DNA from: JADCRZ01 sp037718865
GTDB taxonomy: Bacteria; Bacteroidota; Bacteroidia; Chitinophagales; Chitinophagaceae
Reading direction: 5' to 3'
NCBI GenBank assembly: GCA_037718865.1
Contig: JBBJMP010000026.1
Location: 1-64,000, forward strand
Length of the DNA stretch: 64,000 bases
The notes under the pieces are model-generated. The model was given only the letters and a program-made list of their open reading frames with translations, did not search any database and was not told the origin of the DNA. Shown one piece after another: positions 1-9,305 of the stretch (position 1 is the first letter of the stretch; each line of letters starts with the position of its first letter). Made by a program: the position numbers and the translations under genes.

Positions 1-190
1 CCTTGGTCGTTCCCCAATACATGTCCTCACTTTCGTAGTTAAGTCTTTCATTCCAAAAATCGGCAATTTTATTCTCTTTCAGTTCAGGGTATACGATACT
101 AAACTGTTGCTTGAAACCAGACTTGTTCTGCCTGTACAACTTCTCAAGCTGGCGGGGATTATCAATGTTTAACAGAATATCGGTTTTCAT
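1..190 (-). CDS. N-terminus of a DUF4153-like membrane protein (partial)
   Basis: An open frame reads leftward from an ATG at 190 and runs off the window edge without a stop, giving 63 residues. It starts MKTDILLNIDNPRQLEKLYR and is rich in charged and aromatic residues (ADFWNERLNYES). This resembles the soluble N-terminal segment that precedes the multi-pass membrane part of DUF4153 proteins in Bacteroidota. The membrane part would lie outside the window, so the family call rests on recall of the N-terminal pattern only. It could equally be an unnamed conserved protein. Confidence 0.45.
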   Translation of the reverse strand, partial: MKTDILLNIDNPRQLEKLYRQNKSGFKQQFSIVYPELKENKIADFWNERLNYESEDMYWGTTK

Positions 191-197
191 AAAATCG

Positions 198-311
198 CTA
201 TAATATTTCGTTTATAATTTTCTTCATCACCATCAGTGGAATCAGCAAGATAAAAACTGCATTTATGCTTCCAGTATAATCATCCCACCAGAAGCTTACA
301 AAACGAATCCT
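198..311 (-). pseudogene. C-terminal remnant of a small membrane protein
   Basis: Upstream of the 1-190 gene on the same strand about 37 codons are open, ending at TAG 198-200. The translation contains FWWDDYTGSINAVFILLIPL, a hydrophobic helix followed by MVMKKIINEIL, as at the end of a membrane protein. A stop codon precedes it and no start is visible, so it is read as a remnant. From about 312 to 566 no further coding signal was seen. Confidence 0.3.
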
Positions 312-566
312 TCAAGCTTTCAGCCACAGCTTCTAGCTACGAAGTACTTTGAAATACAAAGTAAACACAAGTTTTTTAATAATCCAATGATTACCCAATC
401 TTTTTTTAAGTGCAGTTGCTAAGTTGAAGTTAGTTACCGGGAAGACCTTCAAGTACGGTTTCAATCGAAGATCGCTTTTAGGTCCTCCGGTCCTCCATTG
501 ACTATCGAGAATAGATACGAACCTGCCAGTATCGCAAATTCTCAGGCGAAAAGCAAAAAATAAAAA

Positions 567-1012
567 ATGAGTAAAAAAGCATTAATCAAACGTCTGAATT
601 GGTATTATCCTGTGGAGAGAATGCATGCATTTTTGACATTTCCCTTGATTACGATCTATTTGATTTTTACCAACTCTTTACAAAATATAATATTTCTCGT
701 GTACGGTTTATTACTTTGTATTGTGATTTTGCTTCAAGGGCAACATTATTGGAAACTGAAACTTTATAGACTGACAGGAAAACCATTTAACAAATATAAA
801 ATCTCAAATTATTTAGCAAATCAAAACGTGCCAACCTATTTATGATTGGAATAATACCAATAATATTCGCAATACAATTATACCTGGCTAATTGGACAAT
901 CAAAACTGACAATTTGATATCTTGGGGTATTATTGCAAACGTTTTTGGGGTCACGATATCACCAGCAGCCAGGTATGCTGCTGGCCGATTCTTTAGGTGG
1001 CAGGGGCATTAG
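567..1012 (+). pseudogene. Small integral membrane protein, frameshifted and truncated
   Basis: Frame 1 starts at 567 (MSKKALIKRLNWYYPVERMH) with two hydrophobic segments, then LQGQHYWKLKLYRLTGKPFNKYK. Near 797-803, at an A-run, coding sense moves to another frame, which reads NLKLFSKSKRANLFMIGIIP and a third hydrophobic helix up to about 952 (IIANVFGV). The two frames join into one plausible three-to-four-helix protein, so a single-base indel has broken the gene. After about 952 the sequence changes character, and this frame stops at 1010-1012, suggesting a recombination junction that removed the true C-terminus. The family is not recognised beyond a conserved hypothetical membrane protein. 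Confidence 0.45.
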
Positions 1013-1151
1013 CAGAATGGCTTTAACCTACTGGGTGTTGAATAACCTTTACGAAACTGATGACATGCGAAATTTCACGGTTACAGAGCTAATATTTTTG
1101 CTTGATAAATATTTCAGATGGATAGACAACCAAGCTACCATTTATCAATAG
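950..1151 (+). pseudogene. Unidentified C-terminal gene fragment
   Basis: The frame ending at 1149-1151 contains HQQPGMLLADSLGGRGISRM and then TYWVLNNLYETDDMRNF, ending DNQATIYQ. Composition looks like real protein, but the only ATG upstream lies inside the preceding broken gene in another frame. It is best read as the tail of an unrelated gene joined to the 567-952 remnant. No family recognised. Confidence 0.25.
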
Positions 1152-1157
1152 GGCGCT

Positions 1158-1808
1158 CTAAAAACTAACGCTTTCTTTTAATTCTTTTTCAGAGTATGTA
1201 AGTCCGTATTGCTTTAAAACATCATCGGGAACACCATTCCATTGGTTGGGCCTGTTTCCTACATAACCAAGATCATCAATACCTATTTTGCTTGTGAAAA
1301 AACCGGTAGCTGTAAGGCTTCTCATTCTATTAAAGAATGCCACACCTTGCTGCATTTCAGGTTCTGCTTTTGCAGGATACGCTATTTCATTAACTATTTT
1401 AAGTTGTTGCTCGGAGGTACAATCTTTAAACGCATTATTATGCCGGTTAAGCATTTGAACATCCAACCAACGTAATCCACCTCTCATGGGTATTTGATGG
1501 TCCGGCATATCCTTAACTATAAACTCTATGAATTCGGGAACCTTAGCGTCTGATGCACTCCCCGACTTATCATCTTTTGGAATAATAATGTCTCCTAACA
1601 CGGTAATAGTAGCCATTTCATGCTCTGTAAAAAATTTTTCAGCGTTTAATTTCTTATTTCTTTCTATTTCATTTCGGGGTCGGTCAGGCTCTCCTTCCGT
1701 CTGTTTAGAAACTTCAGCCTTTTGGTCTTTTGGTTTGCATGCCTTTAATAAAACCCCTGCGGAAAGGGTACTTATGGTTAGCGCTTTTAATGATTCCCTC
1801 CTGTTCAT
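1158..1808 (-). CDS. Gluconate 2-dehydrogenase subunit 3-like protein
   Basis: 216 residues. The N-terminus MNRRESLKALTISTLSAG has the twin-arginine pattern with a hydrophobic stretch ending at a Cys (residue 24, LLKAC), so it is probably a Tat-exported lipoprotein. The rest matches the subunit-3 family: an ATITVLGDIIIPKD segment, GGLRWLDVQMLNRH, and FFNRMRSLTATGFFTSKIG. In the family this small subunit pairs with a flavin GMC dehydrogenase in the periplasm. The GMC gene lies just upstream on the same strand (21 bp gap), consistent with a two-gene operon. No cytochrome c subunit lies beside them, so the electron acceptor is unknown. Confidence 0.85.
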   Translation of the reverse strand: MNRRESLKALTISTLSAGVLLKACKPKDQKAEVSKQTEGEPDRPRNEIERNKKLNAEKFFTEHEMATITVLGDIIIPKDDKSGSASDAKVPEFIEFIVKDMPDHQIPMRGGLRWLDVQMLNRHNNAFKDCTSEQQLKIVNEIAYPAKAEPEMQQGVAFFNRMRSLTATGFFTSKIGIDDLGYVGNRPNQWNGVPDDVLKQYGLTYSEKELKESVSF

Positions 1809-1829
1809 AAATTATGTTTAAAGTAGTTA

Positions 1830-3569
1830 TTAAATGTTTTGCTTTTTATTCTGTTCAAGTATGTATTCCGATGTCATCATGGAAAAAGCAAGTATTGTCC
1901 ACGTGGCGTTTTTATCTGATTGCTGCACCTGCGATGCCCCATCAACAACAAATAAATTTTTGCAATCATGCGCCTGGCACCATTTGTTCAACACTGATTT
2001 TTTAGGATCGTTACCCATTCGTGCCGTTCCTACTTCATGTATTATTCTTCCCGGAGCTGCTAACCCCCAGTTATTTTCAGCATTACGCTCTGGTGTTGTA
2101 ACAATTGCACCCATTGCATGCATTATGGCCTGAAATGTTTGCTGCATATGCTTTGCCTGGTTTATTTCATCATTGTTCCATTTGTAATGAAAACGCAATA
2201 CAGGAATGCCAAATTTATCTACGACATTAGGATCAATTTCGCAGTAATTATCAATTCTGGCCATGCCAACACCACGTCCGGCCATGCCAACTCCGGTACC
2301 ATAAAAACGGCGATAATCATCTTTTAAAGAAGCCCCGAAGCCGCCACCTTCTTTCATCTTTCCATCGCGTCCTGGTAGTTGGCCATTTAGCCTGGGTACC
2401 TCTCCACCAAAGCCATAACCTGGCATACCCATTCCTCCTCCAAATTCAATATGATACCCTCTTGGGAAATCCAGTTTTTTATTATCATGCGTCCACGGGC
2501 CTAACAGGTGAATGCTGCCAGCACTATCTTCATTATAACGTTTTCGATCCATTAATTGCGGCAACATTCCAGACATGGAAGAGCCCGTAGAGTCTTGCAA
2601 ATATTTTCCTACCAGCCCACTGCTATTCGCCAGCCCGTTCGGATGAGCGTGCGATTTTGAATTAAGCATAATTCTGGCAGATTCGCAGGAACTTGCCCCA
2701 AGAATTACTGTTTTTCCACTCACCTGGTATTCCTGCATATCTTCTGTGCTTATATATGAAACTCCGGTTGCAAGGCCCCCCTTATCTGTAAGTACTTCGC
2801 GAACCATTGCGTTGGAAATAAGTTCAAGATTGCCCGTTTTTAAAGCAGGAATGACAAGACATGATGATGATGAAAAATCTGCATAAATTTTACAACTCCG
2901 ACCGCATTGGCCGCAAAAAAAACAAGCACCCCGGTCTTTATTATTGGCCAAAGGCTTGGTTAAAACAGAACCCCTTCCAGGTATTACTTTTACACCCGCG
3001 CTCTCCGCTCCTTTTTTAATAAACATTTCACCCAGGCGTAACTTGGGGGGTGGAAGAAATATGCCGTCAGGCTCATTTTCCAACCCTTCCTTTGTTCCAT
3101 AAACACCAATCAGCATATCCACCTTATCGTAATAAGGTTTTACTTCGTCGTACGTTATCGGCCAGTTTTCGCTATACCCATCATTAGGTTGAAAATCTTT
3201 TGGACCAAACCGCAATGATATTCTTCCCCAGTGATTTGTTCGTCCACCAAGCATTCTTGACCGGAACCAATAAAACCGGGTATCTTCTTTGTTAGTGTAA
3301 GGCTCCCCATCCAGTTCCCAGCCACCATAAGCAGCATCAAAGTCGCCACCAGCCCTGAATGCTGTACCAGCACCTCTTCTGGGAGATTCGTAAGAAAATT
3401 TCAATTGCTGTGAATGCTTTACGGGATCGAAGAAAGGCCCAGCTTCCAACATCAGCACTTTCAGGCCTGCATTTGCTAAAACATAAGCAGCCATCCCTCC
3501 TCCGGCGCCAGAGCCCACAATTACCGCATCATAAGATTTTGATGATTTCTTAATTTGAAAATCGCCCAT
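1830..3569 (-). CDS. GMC family FAD-dependent oxidoreductase
   Basis: About 579 residues from the preferred ATG at 3569 (MGDFQIKK); an in-frame ATG at 3617 would add 16 residues with no family look. The FAD-binding Rossmann motif is AVIVGSGAGGGMAAYVLANA near the N-terminus, then GGRTNHWGR. A Cys-rich stretch (CFFCGQCGRSCK) sits mid-protein as in gluconate/sorbitol dehydrogenase-type large subunits. The C-terminal GMC signature region reads HEVGTARMGNDP and VVDGASQVQQSDKNATWTI. The family oxidises sugar or alcohol hydroxyls. Its partner subunit-3 gene follows directly. The substrate cannot be read from sequence. Confidence 0.88.
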   Translation of the reverse strand: MGDFQIKKSSKSYDAVIVGSGAGGGMAAYVLANAGLKVLMLEAGPFFDPVKHSQQLKFSYESPRRGAGTAFRAGGDFDAAYGGWELDGEPYTNKEDTRFYWFRSRMLGGRTNHWGRISLRFGPKDFQPNDGYSENWPITYDEVKPYYDKVDMLIGVYGTKEGLENEPDGIFLPPPKLRLGEMFIKKGAESAGVKVIPGRGSVLTKPLANNKDRGACFFCGQCGRSCKIYADFSSSSCLVIPALKTGNLELISNAMVREVLTDKGGLATGVSYISTEDMQEYQVSGKTVILGASSCESARIMLNSKSHAHPNGLANSSGLVGKYLQDSTGSSMSGMLPQLMDRKRYNEDSAGSIHLLGPWTHDNKKLDFPRGYHIEFGGGMGMPGYGFGGEVPRLNGQLPGRDGKMKEGGGFGASLKDDYRRFYGTGVGMAGRGVGMARIDNYCEIDPNVVDKFGIPVLRFHYKWNNDEINQAKHMQQTFQAIMHAMGAIVTTPERNAENNWGLAAPGRIIHEVGTARMGNDPKKSVLNKWCQAHDCKNLFVVDGASQVQQSDKNATWTILAFSMMTSEYILEQNKKQNI

Positions 3570-3750
3570 GGATTTTTTATGTAAGGTAATTGAAATAAAA
3601 TAATATACGGCCCGCAATATTACTAACCCCTATCCTTCCTAAAATTAGGGAGTTAGCATCTTTATAAATCTGAAAAACTCAATTTTTCAACTAATATTCA
3701 ATAGCTTATAATCTTCATTTTAACACAGGTCTCTTACAGGTCTCGAGGAG

Positions 3751-4116
3751 TTATTCCTGTACATCGGTGCTATGGGACTGCTTTATCAAATTCAAATCCA
3801 CATGCGTATCACTAAGTTCATTCCCAGTTACGTTAAAGAGTGAAACCAAAGAATGAGGTTTAAAGAAATAGGCAATGAGTGTAAAGTCTTCGTATATAGT
3901 TAACGCTCCCGGTGTTATAGTTTGCCCGAAAAGCGTAAAATGTCCAGCAGATTTTGATTTACTGATGCTTTTTTTGTTTGAAAGACCAGTGTGGGACAAC
4001 CATTTGCAAAAAGCGGAAGTGTAAATGGATTTTCAATTTTGAAATCTTTAATTCACTAAAATGCTATCTACATATTCTGCAATTGAGTCATGCGGAGTTC
4101 TGTATCCATATTTCAT
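3751..4116 (-). pseudogene. AraC-family regulator, N-terminal sensor remnant
   Basis: Reading from an ATG at 4116 (MKYGYRTPHDSIAEYVDSIL), a frameshift is needed to continue FKIENPFTLPLFANGCPTLV, and a further shift leads into LFGQTITPGALTIYEDFTLI, SLFNVTGNELSDTHVDLN, ending at 3751. This order matches the N-terminal domain of a Bacteroidota AraC group. The C-terminal double helix-turn-helix is absent. At least two indels plus the missing DNA-binding domain make it non-functional. Confidence 0.55.
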
Positions 4117-4477
4117 AATTAAGTCCTTACATGTTTCAATACTTTTTACCTAAAGAGCTATTTTTAACTAAGAATTCCGTGGAAGCAAGCGCTTGTTTAA
4201 TACATCTATTCTCTTCTATATGCAAACCCGTTAATTGCAACCTTGATGGCTGGTTTTTTACCGGCACCCAATTTTTACATTATTTCCGGTGGGATTTTAA
4301 TTCCTGTTGCTGTTTCTATTACCAGGTTCAGTAGAACATAGAAGTGTAGGATAGCCTGGAGTAAAATACCTACCTTTAAAATCTTGCTTTTTATATATGC
4401 TGGGTTACGGCCTTAAAAACCGAACCATGATTTGGCAAATTTATGCCCAGACCTAATTTAGCATAAAACAAATCTTC
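4117..4477. other. Intergenic stretch without supported gene
   Basis: Short open frames on both strands (for example 4131-4334) are rich in Cys, Phe and Tyr and show no family pattern. Nothing beyond degenerate DNA between two regulator remnants was seen. Confidence 0.4.
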
Positions 4478-4681
4478 ATGGCTGACAAAACAGCAAAGAC
4501 TACTATAACCAAGGTTGACAATGTAATTGCCGACTATCTTTATAAATCCGATTTTTATCAGATAAAAAACTGGGCTTTCGATTTTAAGAATGATAAACAA
4601 TTAAGCAGTGGTTATAATGATTGCCTCTGTGTTGTATTTGTAAAAAAAGGAAACTTCCTGTTTAACCAGATATGGTTATAA
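4478..4681 (+). pseudogene. Second AraC-type regulator, N-terminal stub
   Basis: 67 codons starting MADKTAKTTITKVDNVIADY with FYQIKNWAFDFKNDKQLSSG and DCLCVVFVKKGNFLF. This resembles the beginning of the cupin-like sensor domain of Bacteroidota AraC proteins. The frame stops at 4681 and no helix-turn-helix follows, so it is a truncated gene. It faces the phosphatase/sulfatase cluster and may once have regulated it; that is inference. Confidence 0.4.
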
Positions 4682-4900
4682 ACAAAGTCCTGAAATAAAA
4701 ATAAATGTGGAGAAAAATATAGCTTTATGAACAGGACATTCTATGCCGGACGCTTACCGTATTCGGTGGTAATTTTTTTCTTAAAGCTTACAAAAAACAA
4801 AAAGGGCAGCATGCATTAGCGAATTCCCGGAAAACAGGCCTGAATGAAAACGCCTGACAAACGAATCCGATGTCGAAAAACCAGGGTAATAGCCAAAACC

Positions 4901-7615
4901 ATGAACCGAAGAAAATTAATTAAAGCGCTCGCCTTAGGTGTTGTCACTCCCCACGTTTTTGTGGAAGGTGGCCCTTTTAGCAGTGATAAAAATTCCCCGG
5001 GGGCTTATATTTTGGATAACGCACCAGAAGAATCATTTGCCTCATCCTGGAAGGAATGGCCTGATATGAACTGGGCCGGACCGGAGTATTGGGGCAACCG
5101 GCTGCAGGATTGGCGCGTCCGGGATGGAAAATTGGAATGTGTGGTACGTGGCAACAACAGATCCTTGCACTGCCTGACCACGCAGTTGACTGCCCGTCCC
5201 GAAGCCTTTGAAAACAGTGTAACAGTAAATATGGCCAATGCTCAGTCCGACGTACCTGGAGAAAGTTATGTCGGCTTCCGGTTAGGAGCCAAAGCCGTTA
5301 ACCGGTTTGAGGATTACCGCTGCGCTGCCGTTTTCGGTGAAGGATTGGATGCAGGCCTGACAATGGAGGGTCATTTATTTATCGGCATCCAAAAAAGTCC
5401 TGCACCTATACGTACCCGAGAAGAAATCAGGATAGTATTGCAATCCAACTATGTTAATAATGCTTACCAGCTTAAACTGTCAGGGTTTGAAAATCTTACC
5501 GATAAAGTGCTGGCGGAACTTACGGTGAACGATATTCCGCCGGAAAAATTGATAGGAAATCTGGCCCTTGTTTGTCATTTCGCCAACGAAAAAAAGCCGG
5601 GGCTCGGCATATCTGCTGATGGCAGTCCTCTGAAAGATACCAGCACTCCGGCCGAAACAAGCAATAGCAAAAATAAAGAAGCAGCAGTCAGCGCTTCTTT
5701 TTCAGACTGGAAAATGTCCGGACCTAAGCTGAGTCATAATCCGGCTCAGACCTTCGGACCCATTTGCTTCGCTCAGTATACGCTCCATAAAAAAATTGTC
5801 AAAATTACTGCGCAGCTCGCCCCGGTAGAATTGATAACAGGTCACAAATGTTCGTTGCAGATAAAAAAGAATAATGAGTGGGCTACGCTGCAGGAAAGCA
5901 AAGCCGATGTTTTTGGGCGGACAGCGCATTTCCGGTTGGACAACTGGTTAAGCCTGGAAAGTGTGCCTTACCGGGTAAAACTAGAGCTTCCTTTAAAAAA
6001 TAGCACCCGGGAGTATTTTTACGAAGGCACCATGGCAGCCGAACCTGTTGGCCCTGAAACATTGAAGGTAGCCGTGTTTTCCTGCAACGCCGATTATGGT
6101 TTCCCCGATACCGAAATAGCGCCGCACGTGGAAATGCATAAACCGGACATGGCCGTTTTTTTGGGTGACCAATTCTACGAAGGTACCGGAGGGTTTCAGA
6201 TTCAGACACATCCGTTTGAAATGGCCTGTCTGGATTACCTTCGTAAGTGGTATATGTTCGGCTGGTCGTACCGTGAGGTATTCCGGCATATTCCCACTGC
6301 CTTTATCCCCGACGACCACGATGTGTACCACGGTAACGTTTGGGGTGAAGGTGGTAAACATGCTCCTTCAGATAAGGACTGGGCTTATGTAGCACAAGAT
6401 CAGGGTGGGTATAAGATGGCCGCTGCATGGATCAACATGGTGCAGCGGACCCAAACCAGTCATTTACCCGACCCTTTCGATCCAACACCCGTACAGCAGG
6501 GTATCGGCGTTTATTATACGAACTGGAATTACGGCGGCGTGAGCTTTGCCATCCTTGAGGACCGCAAATTCAAATCAGCCCCGAAAAACGTATTGCCGGC
6601 AGAGGCCAGGGTGCAAAACGGCTTTATTCAAAATCCGGATTTCGACATTAAAAAACACCGGGAGATACCTGCTGAGCTGCTTGGCGACCGTCAAATGCGT
6701 TTCTTAAGTTCATGGGCTACCGATTGGCAGGATGGGGTAAAAATGAAGGCCGTTCTTTCCCAAACCAATTTTTGCACGGTAGCTACCTTACCGCAGGGAA
6801 GCATTATTGATTCCATCGTACCTCGCCTTCCCATCCCTGAGCCGGGGCAGTATGTAACCGGCGACGCCCCTACGTTTGATATGGATTCGAACGGCTGGCC
6901 ACAAAAAGGGCGCGACGAAGCTCTGAAAATAATCAGAAAGTGTTTTGCCTTTCACATTGCCGGCGACCAGCACCTGGCTAGCATGGTGCAGTACGGAGTG
7001 GAAAATTTTGGTGATGCTGGTTATGCCTTCGCCGGCCCGGCTCTTAATAACCTGTTTCCCCGACGCTGGTGGCCCAGCCCGCAAAATCACCATTCCCTGC
7101 CTGGTAAACCAGCGTATACGGGTGATTTTTTAGACGGTTTTGGCAACCACATGACCATCCACGCCGTGGCTAATCCCCGCAAAACTACGAAACAGCCGGC
7201 CCTTATTCATGACCGTGCCACCGGTTATGGCATAGTTACGTTTGACAAGGGTGCACGAACTATCCGCACCGAGTGCTGGCCACGTTATATAAACCCGCAA
7301 CAAAATCCAAACGGCCAGTACCACGGATGGCCGCTTACCATCAGTCAGGAAGAAAATTACGGTCGGCTTGCTCAGGCCTGGCTCCCGGAGATAAAGGTAA
7401 ACGGGCTTAACAACCCGGTGATTGAAATCCGGGAGGAACCTACAGGCGAACTGGTTTATTGCCTGCGGGTAAAGGGCAACCGCTTCAAGCCTAAAGTTTT
7501 TGCCAAAGGCAGCTACACCATTCGCGTAAGAGATCCCGACAGCTCCCTGGTTATAGAACGCCATAACGTGGAGGCACAAACGAAAAATAATACAACCGTG
7601 GTGATTACGGTCTGA
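4901..7615 (+). CDS. PhoD-like metallophosphatase, Tat-exported
   Basis: 904 residues from ATG 4901, chosen over 4844 because it places the twin-arginine signal MNRRKLIKALALGVVTPHVF at the N-terminus. About the first 380 residues form a non-catalytic region with a beta-rich look. The PhoD-like catalytic part begins near AVFSCNADYG, followed by metal-ligand motifs DMAVFLGDQFYEG, FIPDDHDVYHGNVWGEGG and FHIAGDQH. The family uses metal ions to cleave phosphate mono- or diesters in the periplasm. It is the first gene of the same-strand run that continues into sulfatases (107 bp to the next start), so it probably acts on the same glycan or on a phosphorylated side group. The substrate is unknown. 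Confidence 0.85.
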   Translation: MNRRKLIKALALGVVTPHVFVEGGPFSSDKNSPGAYILDNAPEESFASSWKEWPDMNWAGPEYWGNRLQDWRVRDGKLECVVRGNNRSLHCLTTQLTARPEAFENSVTVNMANAQSDVPGESYVGFRLGAKAVNRFEDYRCAAVFGEGLDAGLTMEGHLFIGIQKSPAPIRTREEIRIVLQSNYVNNAYQLKLSGFENLTDKVLAELTVNDIPPEKLIGNLALVCHFANEKKPGLGISADGSPLKDTSTPAETSNSKNKEAAVSASFSDWKMSGPKLSHNPAQTFGPICFAQYTLHKKIVKITAQLAPVELITGHKCSLQIKKNNEWATLQESKADVFGRTAHFRLDNWLSLESVPYRVKLELPLKNSTREYFYEGTMAAEPVGPETLKVAVFSCNADYGFPDTEIAPHVEMHKPDMAVFLGDQFYEGTGGFQIQTHPFEMACLDYLRKWYMFGWSYREVFRHIPTAFIPDDHDVYHGNVWGEGGKHAPSDKDWAYVAQDQGGYKMAAAWINMVQRTQTSHLPDPFDPTPVQQGIGVYYTNWNYGGVSFAILEDRKFKSAPKNVLPAEARVQNGFIQNPDFDIKKHREIPAELLGDRQMRFLSSWATDWQDGVKMKAVLSQTNFCTVATLPQGSIIDSIVPRLPIPEPGQYVTGDAPTFDMDSNGWPQKGRDEALKIIRKCFAFHIAGDQHLASMVQYGVENFGDAGYAFAGPALNNLFPRRWWPSPQNHHSLPGKPAYTGDFLDGFGNHMTIHAVANPRKTTKQPALIHDRATGYGIVTFDKGARTIRTECWPRYINPQQNPNGQYHGWPLTISQEENYGRLAQAWLPEIKVNGLNNPVIEIREEPTGELVYCLRVKGNRFKPKVFAKGSYTIRVRDPDSSLVIERHNVEAQTKNNTTVVITV

Positions 7616-7721
7616 TGCTGAGAAATGTTGCTGGTAAAAGAAGCGCATCAAATTAAGGGAGTTTGAACTGTTAATCCGGAAAATTATCTATTTTAAATGG
7701 AAGCTGTAAAAACAAAAAGTG

Positions 7722-9242
7722 ATGCTTATTAAAGTCTTATTTTGCGCCTCATGTATCGTTTTGATAATGTACGGTGGCAAAAATAGCATTCAACATGCTG
7801 GTAAAGTTACCCCAACCAATAAGGCAGTCAGACAACCCAACATTTTATTTGTCATTATGGACGACTGGTCCTGGCCTCACGCCAGTGCCTACGGAGACAA
7901 GATAGTTAAAACACCCGCTTTCGACCGGGTAGCAAAGGCAGGGGTTTTATTTACGAATACTTTCTGTGTATCGCCTTCCTGCACACCTTCACGGGGATCC
8001 ATCCTTACCGGGCAGGCCGTGCACCGCCTGGAGGAAGGCGGCAACTTATGGAGCACTCTCCCCAAAAAATTTAAGGTATATCCCGATGCCTTGGAAGAAG
8101 CCGGTTACCAGGTAGGTTTCACGGGCAAAGCCTGGGGCCCGGGAACTATCGACGGAACGGGCAGAACCCGCAACCCTGCCGGACCGGAGTATAACCAGAT
8201 TGGTGTAAAGCCCACGACAGCGGAGATGACGAATAAAGATTATGCAGCCAATTTCGAGGCCTTTTTTAAAAAGAAGCCCAAAGGGCAACCGTTCTGTTTT
8301 TGGTATGGCAGCATGGAACCCCACCGGAAATATAAAAAAGGCATGGGCCTGGAGCAAGGCAAAAATCCAGACCTGGTGCAGGTTCCTGCCTATTTACCCG
8401 ACCATCCTGAAGTCAGGAACGACTTGTTGGATTATTACGCCGAAATTGAGTATGCCGACCTGCAACTGGGTAAAATGATTGAGCTATTGGAGAAAGCGGG
8501 CGAGCTGGAAAATACGCTCATCATGATTACGGGCGATAACGGTTTGCCTTTTCCCCGGTCGAAAGCCAATTTATACGATGGGGGCACCCGGTTGCCCTTG
8601 GCCGTAAGCTGGCCGGCACGAATCAAAGGAAACAGGGTTTCGAGTACCTTTATCTCTTTTACCGACTTCGCTCCAACTATACTGGAAGCTGCCGGCCTTA
8701 CGCCCTGGCCTGAAATGACCGGCATTTCGTTCCTGGATCTCCTGGAAGGGAAAAAAGAAATGCATCGCAACGAAGTTTTCCTGGAGCGCGAACGGCATGC
8801 CCAAGTACGGAAAGGCGACCTTGGTTATCCCTGCCGGGCCATCCGCACGAAAGAATTCCTGTACATCCGCAATATGAAACCCGAACGCTGGCCGGCCGGT
8901 GACCCGGAAAAATTTGGTGATGTAGACGATTCGCCCACCAAACAATTAATCCTGACTCAACGCAAAGAGAATAACATGCAGCCGTATTTTGAACGCTCTT
9001 TTGCAAAACGCCCTGCCGAAGAATTGTACGACCTTCGCGTTGATTCTGCTCAATTGGTAAATGTAGCCGATCAGCCAAAATATGCTGACGCCAGGCAAAA
9101 ATTAAAAAACCAGCTCGAAAGCTGGATGCGGCAAACTGCTGACCCTCGGGCCAATAACAAGGAGGCGTTTTTTGATGCCTATCCATACTTGGGAAACCAG
9201 AACCAGGTTAAAGAAGCCGGTAAGAAAGAAAAATCGCTGTAA
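7722..9242 (+). CDS. Sulfatase, heparan N-sulfatase-like
   Basis: About 506 residues; ATG 7722 is preferred to the adjacent GTG 7719. A hydrophobic N-terminus suggests export. The sulfatase fold shows NILFVIMDDWSW (first metal Asp pair) and the maturation motif SCTPSRGSILTG, with the Cys near residue 87 that must be converted to formylglycine. Later come GKAWGPGTID and MITGDNGLPFPRSKANLYDG. The GK.WGPG and PRSKAN.YDGGTR features suit the N-sulfoglucosamine sulfohydrolase-like subgroup; the subfamily is inferred from memory. It follows the PhoD-like gene and precedes another sulfatase by 63 bp, consistent with one transcript. Confidence 0.88.
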   Translation: MLIKVLFCASCIVLIMYGGKNSIQHAGKVTPTNKAVRQPNILFVIMDDWSWPHASAYGDKIVKTPAFDRVAKAGVLFTNTFCVSPSCTPSRGSILTGQAVHRLEEGGNLWSTLPKKFKVYPDALEEAGYQVGFTGKAWGPGTIDGTGRTRNPAGPEYNQIGVKPTTAEMTNKDYAANFEAFFKKKPKGQPFCFWYGSMEPHRKYKKGMGLEQGKNPDLVQVPAYLPDHPEVRNDLLDYYAEIEYADLQLGKMIELLEKAGELENTLIMITGDNGLPFPRSKANLYDGGTRLPLAVSWPARIKGNRVSSTFISFTDFAPTILEAAGLTPWPEMTGISFLDLLEGKKEMHRNEVFLERERHAQVRKGDLGYPCRAIRTKEFLYIRNMKPERWPAGDPEKFGDVDDSPTKQLILTQRKENNMQPYFERSFAKRPAEELYDLRVDSAQLVNVADQPKYADARQKLKNQLESWMRQTADPRANNKEAFFDAYPYLGNQNQVKEAGKKEKSL

Positions 9243-9305
9243 AGCAGGCTTGAAATGACCCTGATTCCCGAATAAATGCTCACTAAGTTAAAAACAACAT
9301 TATAC

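Noticed and set aside
1158..3569. Complete three-subunit gluconate dehydrogenase operon
   Set aside because: Only the GMC and subunit-3 genes are present; no cytochrome c subunit adjoins them, and the haem protein at 55-57 kb is a separate fusion far away.
5005..9186. Long minus-strand open frames (for example 5993-6361, 7130-7651, 8698-9186)
   Set aside because: They lie wholly inside the phosphatase and sulfatase genes on the other strand, lack family motifs and have Cys/Arg/His-rich composition typical of antisense shadows.
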